A stretch of DNA of 49,617 bases from CAVURW01 sp963743595 (GTDB lineage Bacteria > Verrucomicrobiota > Verrucomicrobiia > Methylacidiphilales > UBA1321), in contig CAVURW010000080.1 in the NCBI GenBank assembly GCA_963743595.1, forward strand, positions 1-49,617, given 5' to 3'. The notes under the pieces were generated by a model that worked only from the letters and a program-made list of their open reading frames with translations, searched no databases and was not told where the DNA came from. Position 1 is the stretch's first letter, and each line of letters begins with the position of its first letter. The translations under genes were made by a program, and so were the position numbers. This document shows positions 31,059 through 40,413 of this stretch, piece after piece.

Positions 31059-32084
31059 ATGGGCGCTACGTTGACGGCTGCCATTATTGGTGCGGGTCTC
31101 ATAGGTAAGAAACGAGCGGCGGCCTTAGCCAGCGCGGGGAACGGACAGTTTTTCCGGTTGAAGTGGGTAGCCGATCAAGACGCTACACGAGCAGAATCGC
31201 TGGCGGCTTTGCATTCCGGGGCTTCGGGCACGGGTGAACTGAGTCGCGTGCTCTCAGATCATGAGGTGGATCTGGTGATTATCGCCACACTCCACGATTC
31301 GCTGGCGGGATTGACGCGGCAGACGCTTGAGGCGGGAAAACATGTCCTCGTGGAAAAACCGGGGGCGCGTTCGGCGGACGAGTTGGAGGGCCTGCTAAGT
31401 CTGCAAGCGACGATGGGAAAGCGCGTGCGTGTGGGCTACAACCATCGGTTTCACCCCGGACTACGCCTAGCGGGTGTACACGTGGCGCGGGGCGATCTGG
31501 GCCCGATGCTGTTTGTCCGCGCACGGTACGGCCACGGGGGTCGCGTCGGTTACGAGAAGGAATGGCGGGCCGATGCACGGCTCTCCGGCGGCGGGGAATT
31601 GATCGATCAGGGCGTACATTTGATCGATCTGGCGCGCTGGTATCTGGGCGATTTCACGCGCGTTCATGGCCTCGTGAAGACCCTCTTTTGGAAGATGGAA
31701 GTGGACGATAACGCGTTCTTGGAACTGGAGACCGCAGACGGGCAAGTGGCTTGGTTACACGCCAGTTGCTCTGAGTGGAAGAACCTCTTCTCCATGGAGA
31801 TCTATGGTCGCGACGCCAAGATTTTGGTGGAAGGACTTGGCGGAAGTTACGGTCCTGAAAAGCTCACGTTTTATCAAATGAAACCCGAGATGGGACCGCC
31901 GATCACGACGGTGCGCGAGTTCCCCGCAATCGACGACTCCTGGAAGCTCGAGCTCGAAGAGTTTTATCGCGATATTACCGAGGGCCGAGAACCGAATCCT
32001 GGGTTGCACGACGCCCTTGCAGTTCTGAAGGTAGTGCAATCGGTTTATCGCGAAAATCGCGTCGGTTTCTTGCCTTCCACGTGA
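31059..32084 (+). CDS. Gfo/Idh/MocA-family oxidoreductase
   Basis: The 341-residue oxidoreductase has a Rossmann domain (AAIIGAGLIGKKRAAALASA), the family's E-K-P stretch with catalytic Lys in HVLVEKPGARSADELEGLL and the second-domain motif VRVGYNHRFHPGLRLAG. GGGELIDQGVHLIDLARWYL follows, where Asp and His assist catalysis. Family members oxidise or epimerise sugars, often nucleotide-sugars for surface polysaccharides. ATG at 31059 is chosen over 30993 because it starts the Rossmann strand. It is 1 bp from the SDR gene, so the two are translationally coupled and likely work in sequence. Confidence 0.92.
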   Translation: MGATLTAAIIGAGLIGKKRAAALASAGNGQFFRLKWVADQDATRAESLAALHSGASGTGELSRVLSDHEVDLVIIATLHDSLAGLTRQTLEAGKHVLVEKPGARSADELEGLLSLQATMGKRVRVGYNHRFHPGLRLAGVHVARGDLGPMLFVRARYGHGGRVGYEKEWRADARLSGGGELIDQGVHLIDLARWYLGDFTRVHGLVKTLFWKMEVDDNAFLELETADGQVAWLHASCSEWKNLFSMEIYGRDAKILVEGLGGSYGPEKLTFYQMKPEMGPPITTVREFPAIDDSWKLELEEFYRDITEGREPNPGLHDALAVLKVVQSVYRENRVGFLPST

Positions 32085-32093
32085 CCCTGCACC

Positions 32094-32402
32094 ATGAATA
32101 AGCCGTACAAGATTGCCCTTTCAGCACTCAACGGAGTGGCCTACGCCGTCATCGGCTCTCCGTCGTGTTGCATTCTGATTGTGGTGCTGCCGTTATGGTT
32201 CATCAAATCGTGGATGTTCTTTGCGTTATGGGGACCTGTTATTGGCATTGGTCTATTTATCAAGATCTTGCTCGTGCCAAGCGAAGACGACGATCCCTTG
32301 CCGCCCGTTTTAAACGCCACTGTATTTACAATCGCCTATATTTTGACGGTCGCGGCCATTTGGAGCCTCTTTGCGTTTTATATCTACGAACCTTACGGTT
32401 GA
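32094..32402 (+). CDS. small membrane protein, unknown
   Basis: The 102-residue protein has three hydrophobic segments: about 8-35 (LSALNGVAYAVIGSPSCCIL), 38-62 (SWMFFALWGPVIGIGLFIKI) and 75-98 (FTIAYILTVAAIWSLFAFYI). An acidic loop (PSEDDDP) lies between the last two. A Cys-Cys pair lies in the first. No family was recognised. It starts 9 bp after the oxidoreductase stop and may be the last gene of that unit. It converges with lysC (35-bp gap). Confidence 0.65.
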   Translation: MNKPYKIALSALNGVAYAVIGSPSCCILIVVLPLWFIKSWMFFALWGPVIGIGLFIKILLVPSEDDDPLPPVLNATVFTIAYILTVAAIWSLFAFYIYEPYG

Positions 32403-32437
32403 GAAAACGGCGTTTCCGTCGGCAGGCTGCGAAACGC

Positions 32438-33670
32438 CTACTTCACTTCAACACCGTTGCCCAATTTAAACGCGTCGTGGACCACCTGCACGGCGCGAGG
32501 GCCTTCCGCTTCTTCAATGACAACGGAAATCTTGATCTCGCTCGTGGAAATCATGTGTATGTTGATTCCGGCAGAACCGAGCGCGGAAAAGAGCGTTGCC
32601 GCTACGCCGGAGTGCGAGCGCATACCGATGCCCACAACGGAGAGCTTGCTGATGCCTTCTCGGGCGACGAAACCCCGCGCCCCGATCGTCTGCACCTGCG
32701 CTTCGATCACGCGTTGAGCGGCTTTCAGGTCATCGCGATTCAAGGTGAACGTGACATCCGTGCTGCCTTCCAGAGAGATGTTCTGAATGATCATGTCCAC
32801 GTTCAGATTTGCCTGGGCTAGCGCCGAAAAGAGGCTTGCCGCCGCGCCGGGTCGATCCGGCACACCGGTAATCGTAATCTTCGCCTGATTTTTCTCTAAG
32901 CTGACACCGCGAATCACCACATCTTCCATATCTTTATGCTCCTCAGTAACTAGGGTTCCCTCGTTCTCGTTAAAACTTGAGCGGACCTCAAATTTCACGT
33001 TAAACTTCTTCGCAAACTCCACGGAGCGCGCCTGCATCACCTTCGCGCCGAGACTGGCGAGCTCCAGCATTTCGTCATAGGAAATCTGCTGTAATTTACG
33101 AGCATGCGGCACGAGACGAGGGTCAGCCGTATAAACGCCATCCACATCTGTGTATATCTGGCAACGGTCCGCTTCTAACGCCGCCGCCAGCGCGATCGCC
33201 GTTAAATCCGATCCCCCCCGGCCGAGCGTGGTGATATCTCCGTCCTCGTTTTCGCCTTGGAAACCGGCTACGATCACGACTTTGCCCTCGTCCAGGTACT
33301 CGTGAATCTTGTCCGGTGTGATGTCCGAAATCTTCGCCTTGGTATGAATGCCATCGGTAATGATTCCTGCCTGAGCACCGGTCAACGATACCGCCTCGAC
33401 ACCCAGCTCATGAAGCGCCATCGCGGTCAGCGCAATGGTCTGCTGCTCCCCGGTCGCCAGGAGCATATCCATCTCGCGCGTGCTCGGCTCTGGCGAGATC
33501 TCTTTGGCCAGGCGAATCAGCCGATCCGTTTCGCCCGACATGGCGCTCACCACCACCACGACTTGATCGCCCGCATCGCGAGACTTCTTCACTCGTTTGG
33601 CGACATTATTTTTAATGCGCTCCGGGGTGCCCACAGAGGTGCCCCCATATTTTTGAACTAGGAATGCCAT
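32438..33670 (-). CDS. lysC: aspartate kinase
   Basis: Aspartate kinase phosphorylates aspartate as the first step to lysine, threonine, methionine and diaminopimelate. The 410 residues start with the kinase signature VQKYGGTSVGTPERI. They contain FQGENEDGDITTLGRGGSDL and YTDVDGVYTADPRLVPHARK, and end with two ACT domains (KITITGVPDRPGAAASLFSA and LSVVGIGMRSHSGVAATLFS) that give feedback control by lysine and/or threonine. The length fits a single-function, alpha-type enzyme. ATG at 33670 is chosen over 33712 because the first strand begins there. No other lysine or threonine genes are adjacent. Confidence 0.97.
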   Translation of the reverse strand: MAFLVQKYGGTSVGTPERIKNNVAKRVKKSRDAGDQVVVVVSAMSGETDRLIRLAKEISPEPSTREMDMLLATGEQQTIALTAMALHELGVEAVSLTGAQAGIITDGIHTKAKISDITPDKIHEYLDEGKVVIVAGFQGENEDGDITTLGRGGSDLTAIALAAALEADRCQIYTDVDGVYTADPRLVPHARKLQQISYDEMLELASLGAKVMQARSVEFAKKFNVKFEVRSSFNENEGTLVTEEHKDMEDVVIRGVSLEKNQAKITITGVPDRPGAAASLFSALAQANLNVDMIIQNISLEGSTDVTFTLNRDDLKAAQRVIEAQVQTIGARGFVAREGISKLSVVGIGMRSHSGVAATLFSALGSAGINIHMISTSEIKISVVIEEAEGPRAVQVVHDAFKLGNGVEVK

Positions 33671-33839
33671 GAAATCAGAACCGTTAAAACGGAAGCACGG
33701 AAGAGTAGTCAATCAACCGCGCCTGCGCAAGCGCACTTCTAGGACGACATGTCTTACAGGGGATCTTCGTCCGCTTCGTGGCTCATCCCGATTCGTCTGC
33801 TCGGTAACTTGACCATAGAGAACTTCTGACGTTCCTGTC

Positions 33840-34571
33840 TCACGATTGGCAGCGCAAGTTCCTCCAAACGATCTGCTTTGTCCGAAGAACGATTGTGGTT
33901 ACCACTGAACCTCCGCCAGACCATCCGTGCCAACCGGCATCATGCTCGTTCAGCAACTCATCCAGCATTTTCGAGAGGCGCGCTATTGCTTTTGATTCCC
34001 TGTGTTCCACCCGCCAGTTGCCATTATCCCGTGGCAATTGCACCTCTAAACTTTCGCTCCAATGCAATATTTTTTCTATATGGGGACAATCACGTTCCTG
34101 ATCTCGACGATACGCCACCCAACCCGACTTACAAGCCGGGCAAGACATCGCTTTTTCACGAATAAACGCTTCCCTCTCCTCTAGAATGGACTCCGATTCT
34201 GCGAGAGTTCGAGAATTGAAAAGATTTTCATTCTCAATCATTCGCTTCAGTTCTACCTCTTTTTCCAGGGCCGCTTCAAAGGCCGCATCTTGCTCCTTAC
34301 TTCTACGCCGTAGCACGCACAGCCGCTCGGGCGATAATTTTATAATCAACGGATGCTTCGAATTCGGAAATTGCTTAAAGAAATCCGCAGCAATGCGGGA
34401 CTTTCTGGCGGTCGTTCGGATTTCATCGTGAACGCCCGTTAACACCACTATGGAAATTGCTTTTCGGCCTGGCTTATCCAACTCAGTTTTGTGACCACAC
34501 TCGATGCAGTAAACGGGCACCCGAGGTAGACACCGGGTGAGCGCGTGGTTTAGGATATTCGGACCGAGCAT
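33840..34571 (-). CDS. hypothetical protein with two CxxC pairs and a coiled coil
   Basis: The 243-residue soluble protein has one CxxC near the N-terminus (VYCIECGHKTELDK) and one in the middle (MSCPACKSGWVAYRR), so a zinc-ribbon arrangement is possible. Between them lies a charged helix (EQDAAFEAALEKEVELKRMI, then ILEEREAFIREKAM). The C-terminal part has an SKMLDELLNEHDAGWHGWSG stretch. No family or catalytic motif was recognised. It sits alone between lysC and a divergent SDR gene. Confidence 0.6.
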   Translation of the reverse strand: MLGPNILNHALTRCLPRVPVYCIECGHKTELDKPGRKAISIVVLTGVHDEIRTTARKSRIAADFFKQFPNSKHPLIIKLSPERLCVLRRRSKEQDAAFEAALEKEVELKRMIENENLFNSRTLAESESILEEREAFIREKAMSCPACKSGWVAYRRDQERDCPHIEKILHWSESLEVQLPRDNGNWRVEHRESKAIARLSKMLDELLNEHDAGWHGWSGGGSVVTTIVLRTKQIVWRNLRCQS

Positions 34572-34633
34572 TTCGAGTATGATTCTTCAATCGCCGATAG
34601 GACGTCAACCGTCGACATTCCCGTTCACTAGCC

Positions 34634-35296
34634 ATGCCTAATGTTGTCATCACCGGAGGTCGCGGCGATCTCGCGCAGGCCCTGATCTTCGCATTCTCAC
34701 ACGATCTCGAGACCTCATGGAAAATCTCCGCGCCGGGCCGTGATCAGCTTGACGTGCGCTCGGCCACTTCCGTTCAGGAATGGTTCGGGAACCTCGACGC
34801 TATCCATGTGCTCATCGCGAGTGCTGGAGTCTCGAAAGACGGCCTTCTTTCCACCGTCTCTGCGTCCGATCTCGACCACGCCGTTTCGGTCAATCTCACC
34901 GGTGCGTTTCGCTGTGTCCAAGCCGCTTTGCCGCTGATGCTGCGGGCGGGTGGCGGGCACATCGTGCTCATCGGCTCGCGCACAGGCCGGGCGGGTGCTG
35001 CCGGGCAAACGGTCTACTCCGCCACCAAGGCCGCCCTGCACGGCTTGGCCACCTCCATCGCTAAAGAATACGGCGCACAAAACATTCGCTGCAACGTCGT
35101 GTTGCCCGGCTTTCTTCAGACGAAGATGACCGCCTCCGTGAAGGAGAAACGGCTGGAACAAGTGCGCGCGCAACTGACTCTGGGTCGCATGAACACGCCA
35201 GAAAACGCGGCACGCTTCATCGCATTCCTAGCGACGCTCGACCACGTTTCCGGACAGGTGTTCACGCTCGATTCGCGAATTGATTCGTGGATCTAA
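34634..35296 (+). CDS. short-chain dehydrogenase/reductase, FabG-like
   Basis: The 220-residue SDR is shorter than typical FabG but has all functional motifs. These are NVVITGGRGDLAQALIFAFS for the cofactor, VLIASAGVSKDG in place of NNAG, the catalytic Ser in IVLIGSRTGRAG, and YSATKAALHGL with Tyr and Lys. IRCNVVLPGFLQTKMTASV and a C-terminal GQVFTLDSRIDSWI follow. The SAG for NAG change is seen in some members. Substrate unknown; a beta-ketoacyl reductase role is possible but not supported by neighbours. Its stop codon abuts that of the converging metallophosphoesterase gene with no gap. Confidence 0.9.
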   Translation: MPNVVITGGRGDLAQALIFAFSHDLETSWKISAPGRDQLDVRSATSVQEWFGNLDAIHVLIASAGVSKDGLLSTVSASDLDHAVSVNLTGAFRCVQAALPLMLRAGGGHIVLIGSRTGRAGAAGQTVYSATKAALHGLATSIAKEYGAQNIRCNVVLPGFLQTKMTASVKEKRLEQVRAQLTLGRMNTPENAARFIAFLATLDHVSGQVFTLDSRIDSWI

Positions 35297-35863
35297 TCAC
35301 TCATCCCCTTCATCCTCCGTCTCGCGATGGTGATCCACCGGCGCGTAAGATTTCGTCGCTATAATAGCAGTCACTTCGTCAAACGAGATAGGAAAGTAGT
35401 TGTGGCAATCGACACACACATCGATGGAGCGACTCGTCGGGTCGTCCGGTAATGAACCGTGACTGTGTCCGTAAAGCATCCACGAGCCCCGATGCGATCG
35501 ATTCCACACCCGAGTCGCGTAATGAAAGAGACAAATCCGTTGGCCTTCCACCTTGATTTCCCGGTACTCGGCACACGAATCGAACAGTTTAAAAAACTCT
35601 TTCGTTCGAGGATCGTGATTACCCAAGATCATGTGTTTTTTACCGCGAATCTTTTCCAAAAAAGCTTTGGCATTCTCGAATCGTTTTTCACCCAAAACAA
35701 AGTCGCCTAGAAACCAAACGTCGTCACGCGGTCCCACCATCGAATTAAAATTGTGGATGAGTGCGGCGTTCATTTCCGAAACGGACCGAAAAGGACGCTT
35801 CGCATGTGAGATCATTCGGGCATGATTCAAATGCCAATCACTTGTGAAGAAGACTCTCGCCAT
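35297..35863 (-). CDS. calcineurin-like metallophosphoesterase
   Basis: The 188-residue soluble protein has the calcineurin-type metal motifs in order: VFFTSDWHLNHARMI (D-x-H), VWFLGDFVLGE (G-D), HMILGNHDPRT (G-N-H-D), ICLFHYATRVWNR and LYGHSHGSLP (G-H-S-H). Together they form the di-metal site. The short form resembles the phage and bacterial phosphoesterases that act on nucleotides or phosphodiesters. A Cys pair (DVCVDCHNYFP) sits near the end. The stop codon directly meets the SDR stop on the other strand. Confidence 0.92.
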   Translation of the reverse strand: MARVFFTSDWHLNHARMISHAKRPFRSVSEMNAALIHNFNSMVGPRDDVWFLGDFVLGEKRFENAKAFLEKIRGKKHMILGNHDPRTKEFFKLFDSCAEYREIKVEGQRICLFHYATRVWNRSHRGSWMLYGHSHGSLPDDPTSRSIDVCVDCHNYFPISFDEVTAIIATKSYAPVDHHRETEDEGDE

Positions 35864-36175
35864 ATAGCAGTTTACCCGGCTGGTGTTGCGTAGCCAAAAT
35901 TAAAGCGCATCACGCCACACCCGATTCATCGAGGTTTGCGCTTACGCAACAGATTAACGCGATAGCACCGAGAACCCAAACATTACGAAGTTGTAATTCT
36001 TGAGGAGGCTTTTGAAGCTCTTGCGGCATCTCAAAACGATGGTCGAAACTATTCGCAAATACCTTACTACAAGCGATTTACATTGCATTGAGATGCAAAT
36101 CCTAAGAGCTCACTTGTACATTGCCCAGGGGTTGCACGCCCCGTTAAGTTCGAGTAGGGTTTGCTCCCTACAACT
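35864..36175. other. 312-bp intergenic region upstream of sucA
   Basis: No gene is seen. Two short inverted repeats occur, TTGCG-CTTA-CGCAA at 35936-35949 and TTGCAT-TGAG-ATGCAA at 36083-36098. They could be operators for the sucA promoter, which must lie here because the gene on the left is divergent. No well-spaced -35/-10 pair stands out. Confidence 0.4.
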
Positions 36176-38968
36176 ATGACGACCAAGCCGAATGGAGTTA
36201 GTTTGACTCGCGACTCCAACCCCGTTTCTCGATCGATGGCGCCTACGGGCGAAAACAGTGCTGTGCTGGATCAACTTTACCAAGACTGGAAGCGTGACCC
36301 GAATTCTGTCGGAGAAGAATGGCAGGCGTTTTTCTCTGGGTTTGAACTGGGTTGCCAACAGCCCCCTCTCCGTGGTGGTGCGGGAGCCGTAACCGGTGCT
36401 CCTAGTGCTCCTAGTGGCGTAAGCCGCCCGCTCCAGGAACGAGTGGACGGGTTAGTGGACGCCTACCGGACGCTTGGTCACCAAGCCGCTAAATTGGATC
36501 CGCTCCACCTTCTGAAGCGCTCTGCGCCGGAACTGGAATTGAGCCATTTCCAACTGACGGAAGCCGATCTCAACAGCGAATTTGATTTCGAAGGAGCTCA
36601 GGGGCGCACCGTGATGAAGCTGCGCGATATCATCACGCTGCTGAAGGACACCTACTGTGGCCATGTCGGCATTGAGTTCATGCATATTGAGGACTACACC
36701 GTTCGGTTCTGGGTGCGCGAGAAACTGGAAACGGGCGTTCTCTTAAAGGACTATTTTACGGCGCAAGAGCGCAAGCGGGTTTTGCATCATCTGTTGGAGG
36801 GCGAGTTGTTTGAGCGCTTCTTGCATACGCGGTATCAAGGCCAAAAGCGGTTTTCGCTTGAGGGCGGCGAGACGCTGATCCCGATGCTCGACAAGGTGTT
36901 GGAAGATTCTCCGAAGCGCGGCGTGGAACAGATTGTGATGGGCATGGCGCATCGTGGTCGGCTCAACGTTCTGGCGAACGTTCTGCGTAAAGATTACGAG
37001 TACGTTTTCAATGAGTTTTCTGAGAATTACGCCCCTGGCTTTCAACTGGGCGATGGCGATGTGAAGTATCACCTCGGCTTTGAATCGGTGATTACTACTT
37101 CGACTGGAGCCAAGATCGGCCTGAGTTTGGCACCGAACCCGAGTCATCTGGAAGCGGTCGGTCCTATTGTTGAAGGTCGGGCGCGCGCACGTCAGCGGAA
37201 AATGCACGACACCGAGAAGCGTGAGAAGGTGTTGCCAATTTTGATCCACGGCGATGCGGCGTTTATCGGCCAGGGTGTTGTTGCCGAGACCTTCAATCTC
37301 TCGCAGCTGGAAGGGTACAAAACGGGTGGAACGATCCACATCGTGATTAACAACCAAATCGGGTTCACGACATCTCCGAAGGATGGCGCTTCCACCCCCT
37401 ACTGCACCGCCATGGCCAAGATGCTGGGTGTGCCGATCTTCCACGTAAACGGTGATGATCCCGTGGCGGCTGTCGCTACGATTCAATTGGCGTTTGAGTT
37501 CCGGCAAAAGTTCCATAAAGACGTGGTGGTCGATTTGTACTGCTTCCGTCGGCACGGTCACAACGAGGGCGATGAACCCCGGTTCACTCAACCGCTGATG
37601 TACTCAGCAATCGAAGATCACCCGCCGATCAGCGACATCTTTTTCGGGCATCTCGTGAAGCTCGGCGATATCACTCCTGAAGAAGTGCGTACGTTCAAGG
37701 CGCAATTGGAAGAGAAACTGAACACCGCACTCACCAAGAGCAAAGTGGCGACGAAATCGATCGTTCCTGCCATTCGCAAGCCGCTCTCGACCCCGGAATT
37801 ATTGGATCCCGTCGATACGGCGGTCTCGTTAGAAAGTGTCACTGAAGTGGGTAAAAGCCTGAGCCGCGAACCGGAGAAATTCGAGCTCAACCCAAAGATC
37901 AAGCGGTGGCTGGGCGGACGGCTCGATATGGTGACCGGCAAGTTACCGCTCGATTGGAGCATGGCAGAGGCACTCTCCTTTGGAACGCTGCTCACGCAAG
38001 GGGTGCCGATTCGCCTGAGCGGTCAGGACAGTCGCCGCGGAACATTTACGCAGCGCCACTCGGTGCTTTACGATACGCATACACGCGAGCGCTACACGCC
38101 GCTGATGAATCTGGCTAAGGATCAGGCGCGGTTCTGCGTCTACAACAGCCCGCTCTCAGAGTACGCGGTACTCGGTTTCGACTACGGTTATGCGCTCGAT
38201 TGCCCCGAGCTGCTAGTGCTGTGGGAAGCGCAATTTGGCGACTTTGCCAACGGCGCTCAGATCGTGATTGATCAATATATCGTGTGCTCGGAGACGAAGT
38301 GGGGTGAGACCTGCGGAATCGTTCTGCTCCTCCCCCACGGTTACCACGGCCAGGGTCCGGAACATTCCAGCGCACGGTTGGAACGGTTCCTCCAAGCTTG
38401 TGCTGAGGACAACATTCAGGTGGCGAATTGCTCGACACCGGCCAGCTACTTCCACATTCTGCGACGGCAAGGTCTTCGGAAGGTGCGTAAGCCGCTCATC
38501 ATCATGACGCCGAAGGGTCTCCTCCGCGACTCCCGGTGCGTCTCCATAATCGATGACTTGACCTCTCACGGCTTCCAGGAAGTGATTCCCGATACAACGG
38601 CTGGCAAAGACGCCAAGCGCGTGATTCTCTGCACCGGCAAGGTCTACTTCGACCTTCATGACGCTCGCAAGGCGCAAGGTCTGGAGAACAGCGTGGCCTT
38701 GGTTCGCATCGAGCAGCTCTACCCGCTGCACGAGCGCAAATTGGCGGATGCTGTGGCTGCCTTCTCCGGTGCTGAGAAGATCGTCTGGTGCCAGGAAGAA
38801 TCGGCCAATCTCGGGGCGTGGAGTTTCCTGGAGCCACGACTGCGTAAGCTCTTCGGTCGCGAGATTCTCTACGCCGGTCGTGATGGCTCCGCGAGTTCCG
38901 CTACGGGATCGCTGGCCATTCATGAACTGGAACAGCGCGAGTTGGTAAATCAGGCCTTTTTGATCTAA
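36176..38968 (+). CDS. sucA: 2-oxoglutarate dehydrogenase E1 component
   Basis: SucA is the thiamine-diphosphate enzyme that decarboxylates 2-oxoglutarate and passes the succinyl group to lipoyl-SucB in the TCA cycle. The 930 residues match the usual length. The E2-binding N-terminus (LDQLYQDWKRDPNSVGEEWQ) is present. The E1 core shows VMGMAHRGRLNVLANVLRKD, LIHGDAAFIGQGVVAETFNL and FRRHGHNEGDEPRFTQPLMY. The pyrimidine-binding domain has IRLSGQDSRRGTFTQRHSVL, and the C-terminal domain is complete. The open frame starts at a TTG (36161), but ATG at 36176 is taken as start. sucB follows after 55 bp, so this is a sucAB operon. Confidence 0.97.
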   Translation: MTTKPNGVSLTRDSNPVSRSMAPTGENSAVLDQLYQDWKRDPNSVGEEWQAFFSGFELGCQQPPLRGGAGAVTGAPSAPSGVSRPLQERVDGLVDAYRTLGHQAAKLDPLHLLKRSAPELELSHFQLTEADLNSEFDFEGAQGRTVMKLRDIITLLKDTYCGHVGIEFMHIEDYTVRFWVREKLETGVLLKDYFTAQERKRVLHHLLEGELFERFLHTRYQGQKRFSLEGGETLIPMLDKVLEDSPKRGVEQIVMGMAHRGRLNVLANVLRKDYEYVFNEFSENYAPGFQLGDGDVKYHLGFESVITTSTGAKIGLSLAPNPSHLEAVGPIVEGRARARQRKMHDTEKREKVLPILIHGDAAFIGQGVVAETFNLSQLEGYKTGGTIHIVINNQIGFTTSPKDGASTPYCTAMAKMLGVPIFHVNGDDPVAAVATIQLAFEFRQKFHKDVVVDLYCFRRHGHNEGDEPRFTQPLMYSAIEDHPPISDIFFGHLVKLGDITPEEVRTFKAQLEEKLNTALTKSKVATKSIVPAIRKPLSTPELLDPVDTAVSLESVTEVGKSLSREPEKFELNPKIKRWLGGRLDMVTGKLPLDWSMAEALSFGTLLTQGVPIRLSGQDSRRGTFTQRHSVLYDTHTRERYTPLMNLAKDQARFCVYNSPLSEYAVLGFDYGYALDCPELLVLWEAQFGDFANGAQIVIDQYIVCSETKWGETCGIVLLLPHGYHGQGPEHSSARLERFLQACAEDNIQVANCSTPASYFHILRRQGLRKVRKPLIIMTPKGLLRDSRCVSIIDDLTSHGFQEVIPDTTAGKDAKRVILCTGKVYFDLHDARKAQGLENSVALVRIEQLYPLHERKLADAVAAFSGAEKIVWCQEESANLGAWSFLEPRLRKLFGREILYAGRDGSASSATGSLAIHELEQRELVNQAFLI

Positions 38969-39023
38969 TCCATCGAAGAGAATTCTTGAGTAAATCGTAA
39001 TCTAAGTTTGAATAAGAAAACTT

Positions 39024-40253
39024 ATGTCAATTGAAGTCAAAGTGCCCTCTGTCGGTGAATCGATCACAACTGGTATTTTAGGTAAATGGAATAAGGCCGA
39101 TGGGGCCGTGGTGAAGGCGGGGGACACCCTGTTCGAAGTCGAAACGGAGAAAGTGACGACCGAAGTCGCTGCTGAGGTGGGTGGGAAGCTCAAGCACATG
39201 GTGAAGCTTGGCGACACCGTCAATATCGGCCAAGTGGTGGCTCAAATCGACGAGACGGCGGCTCCTGAAGCGCCTGCTGCTAGCGCACCCGCACCTGCAC
39301 CCGTGGCCGCAGTCCCGGCTGTCGCAACTGAGAATGGTCAAGCAAGCGTTCGCGGTCCGAAGGCGGGCGAACTCTCCCCAGCAGTCCGGTATTTGACTGA
39401 AGAAAAAGGAATTGATCCCGCGTCCATTGCAGGTACAGGCAAAGAGGGTCGCATCTTGAAGGGCGATGTCCTGGCCCACGTGGAACGCCCGGCAGAGAGA
39501 GTGCCCTCTCCGGAAAAAGCTGTCGCTGAGAAGCCAGCTGCGCCAGTTGTCGAGCGGACCTCTCGTAAAAAGATGACGCCGCTCCGGCAAAAAATCGCCG
39601 CTCGGCTCCTGGCAGCTCAGCACGAGACGGCGCATTTGACGACCTTCAACGAGGTGGATCTCTCAGCCGTGATGGCGTTGCGGACGAAGTTTCAGGATCG
39701 CTTTGTAAAGAAGCACGATATCAAGCTCGGTTTCATGTCGTTCTTCGTGAAAGCAGTGATTTACTCGCTCCAGGTGGTTCCGGCGATCAACACGCGCCTT
39801 GATGGCGATGAAGTGGTGCAGAATCACTTCTTCGATATCGGCGTGGCCATCTCGACCGAAAAAGGATTGATGGTTCCGGTGATTCGAGAGGCCGACAAGC
39901 TTTCGCTAGCGGGAATCGAAAAAGCAATCGGTGCCTATGCCAAGAAGGCGCGCGACGGAAAAATCTCTCTGGCTGATCTGGACGGCGGCGTCTTTACCAT
40001 CACCAACGGTGGCGTGTTTGGCTCCCTGCTCTCCACCCCGATTTTGAATCCGCCACAATGCGCGATCCTGGGCATGCACACGATTCAAGAGCGCCCCGTA
40101 GCCATTAGCGGTCGGGTCGAAATTCGCCCGATGATGTACCTGGCTGTAACGTACGATCACCGGTTGGTTGATGGCAAGGAAGCGGTGACATTCCTCTCGA
40201 CAATAAAAGAGGTGATCGAGAATCCGGGTGCGGCGCTGCTGGAGTTGGTTTAG
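39024..40253 (+). CDS. sucB: dihydrolipoyllysine-residue succinyltransferase (2-oxoglutarate dehydrogenase E2)
   Basis: SucB forms the core of the 2-oxoglutarate dehydrogenase complex and makes succinyl-CoA. The 409 residues have one lipoyl domain with lipoylated K43 in VETEKVTTEVAAE. An Ala/Pro linker follows (about 78-105), then a peripheral-subunit-binding domain (LSPAVRYLTEEKGIDPASIA, GRILKGDV). After a second linker comes the catalytic domain, which ends with the active-site motif YDHRLVDGKEA (H379, D383). Length and order are typical. It is co-oriented with sucA. Lpd, the E3 partner, is not in the window. Confidence 0.97.
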   Translation: MSIEVKVPSVGESITTGILGKWNKADGAVVKAGDTLFEVETEKVTTEVAAEVGGKLKHMVKLGDTVNIGQVVAQIDETAAPEAPAASAPAPAPVAAVPAVATENGQASVRGPKAGELSPAVRYLTEEKGIDPASIAGTGKEGRILKGDVLAHVERPAERVPSPEKAVAEKPAAPVVERTSRKKMTPLRQKIAARLLAAQHETAHLTTFNEVDLSAVMALRTKFQDRFVKKHDIKLGFMSFFVKAVIYSLQVVPAINTRLDGDEVVQNHFFDIGVAISTEKGLMVPVIREADKLSLAGIEKAIGAYAKKARDGKISLADLDGGVFTITNGGVFGSLLSTPILNPPQCAILGMHTIQERPVAISGRVEIRPMMYLAVTYDHRLVDGKEAVTFLSTIKEVIENPGAALLELV

Positions 40254-40349
40254 CTACGTTCTCGGAACCAACCGTGGAGAAATTCGTAGCTGAGCGACGC
40301 TTCCGCCGCTGCGAGTAGAATCAACGGTCGCAAACCCAAAGTAAGCCAT

Positions 40350-40368
40350 TGAGCGCCACATGCGCTCA
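40350..40368. terminator. possible stem-loop after sucB
   Basis: A perfect 7-bp stem (TGAGCGC / GCGCTCA) closes a five-base loop 97 bp after the sucB stop, between sucB and a converging gene. No T-run follows, so it is not a classic rho-independent terminator. It may act as a transcript-end hairpin. Confidence 0.3.
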
Positions 40369-40413
40369 GTTGAATCTACCCCGGCTTCCTGCGAAATGCT
40401 GGGCCCGGGGCCC

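Noticed and set aside
32165..32821. 218-residue plus-strand frame spanning the small membrane protein and the lysC end
   Set aside because: It crosses two better-supported genes and its product is Arg/His-rich without motif.
36743..37591. 282-residue open frame antisense to sucA
   Set aside because: It lies wholly within the strongly conserved E1 coding sequence and its product is a low-complexity His/Arg-rich translation with no family features. It is a mirror of codon bias.
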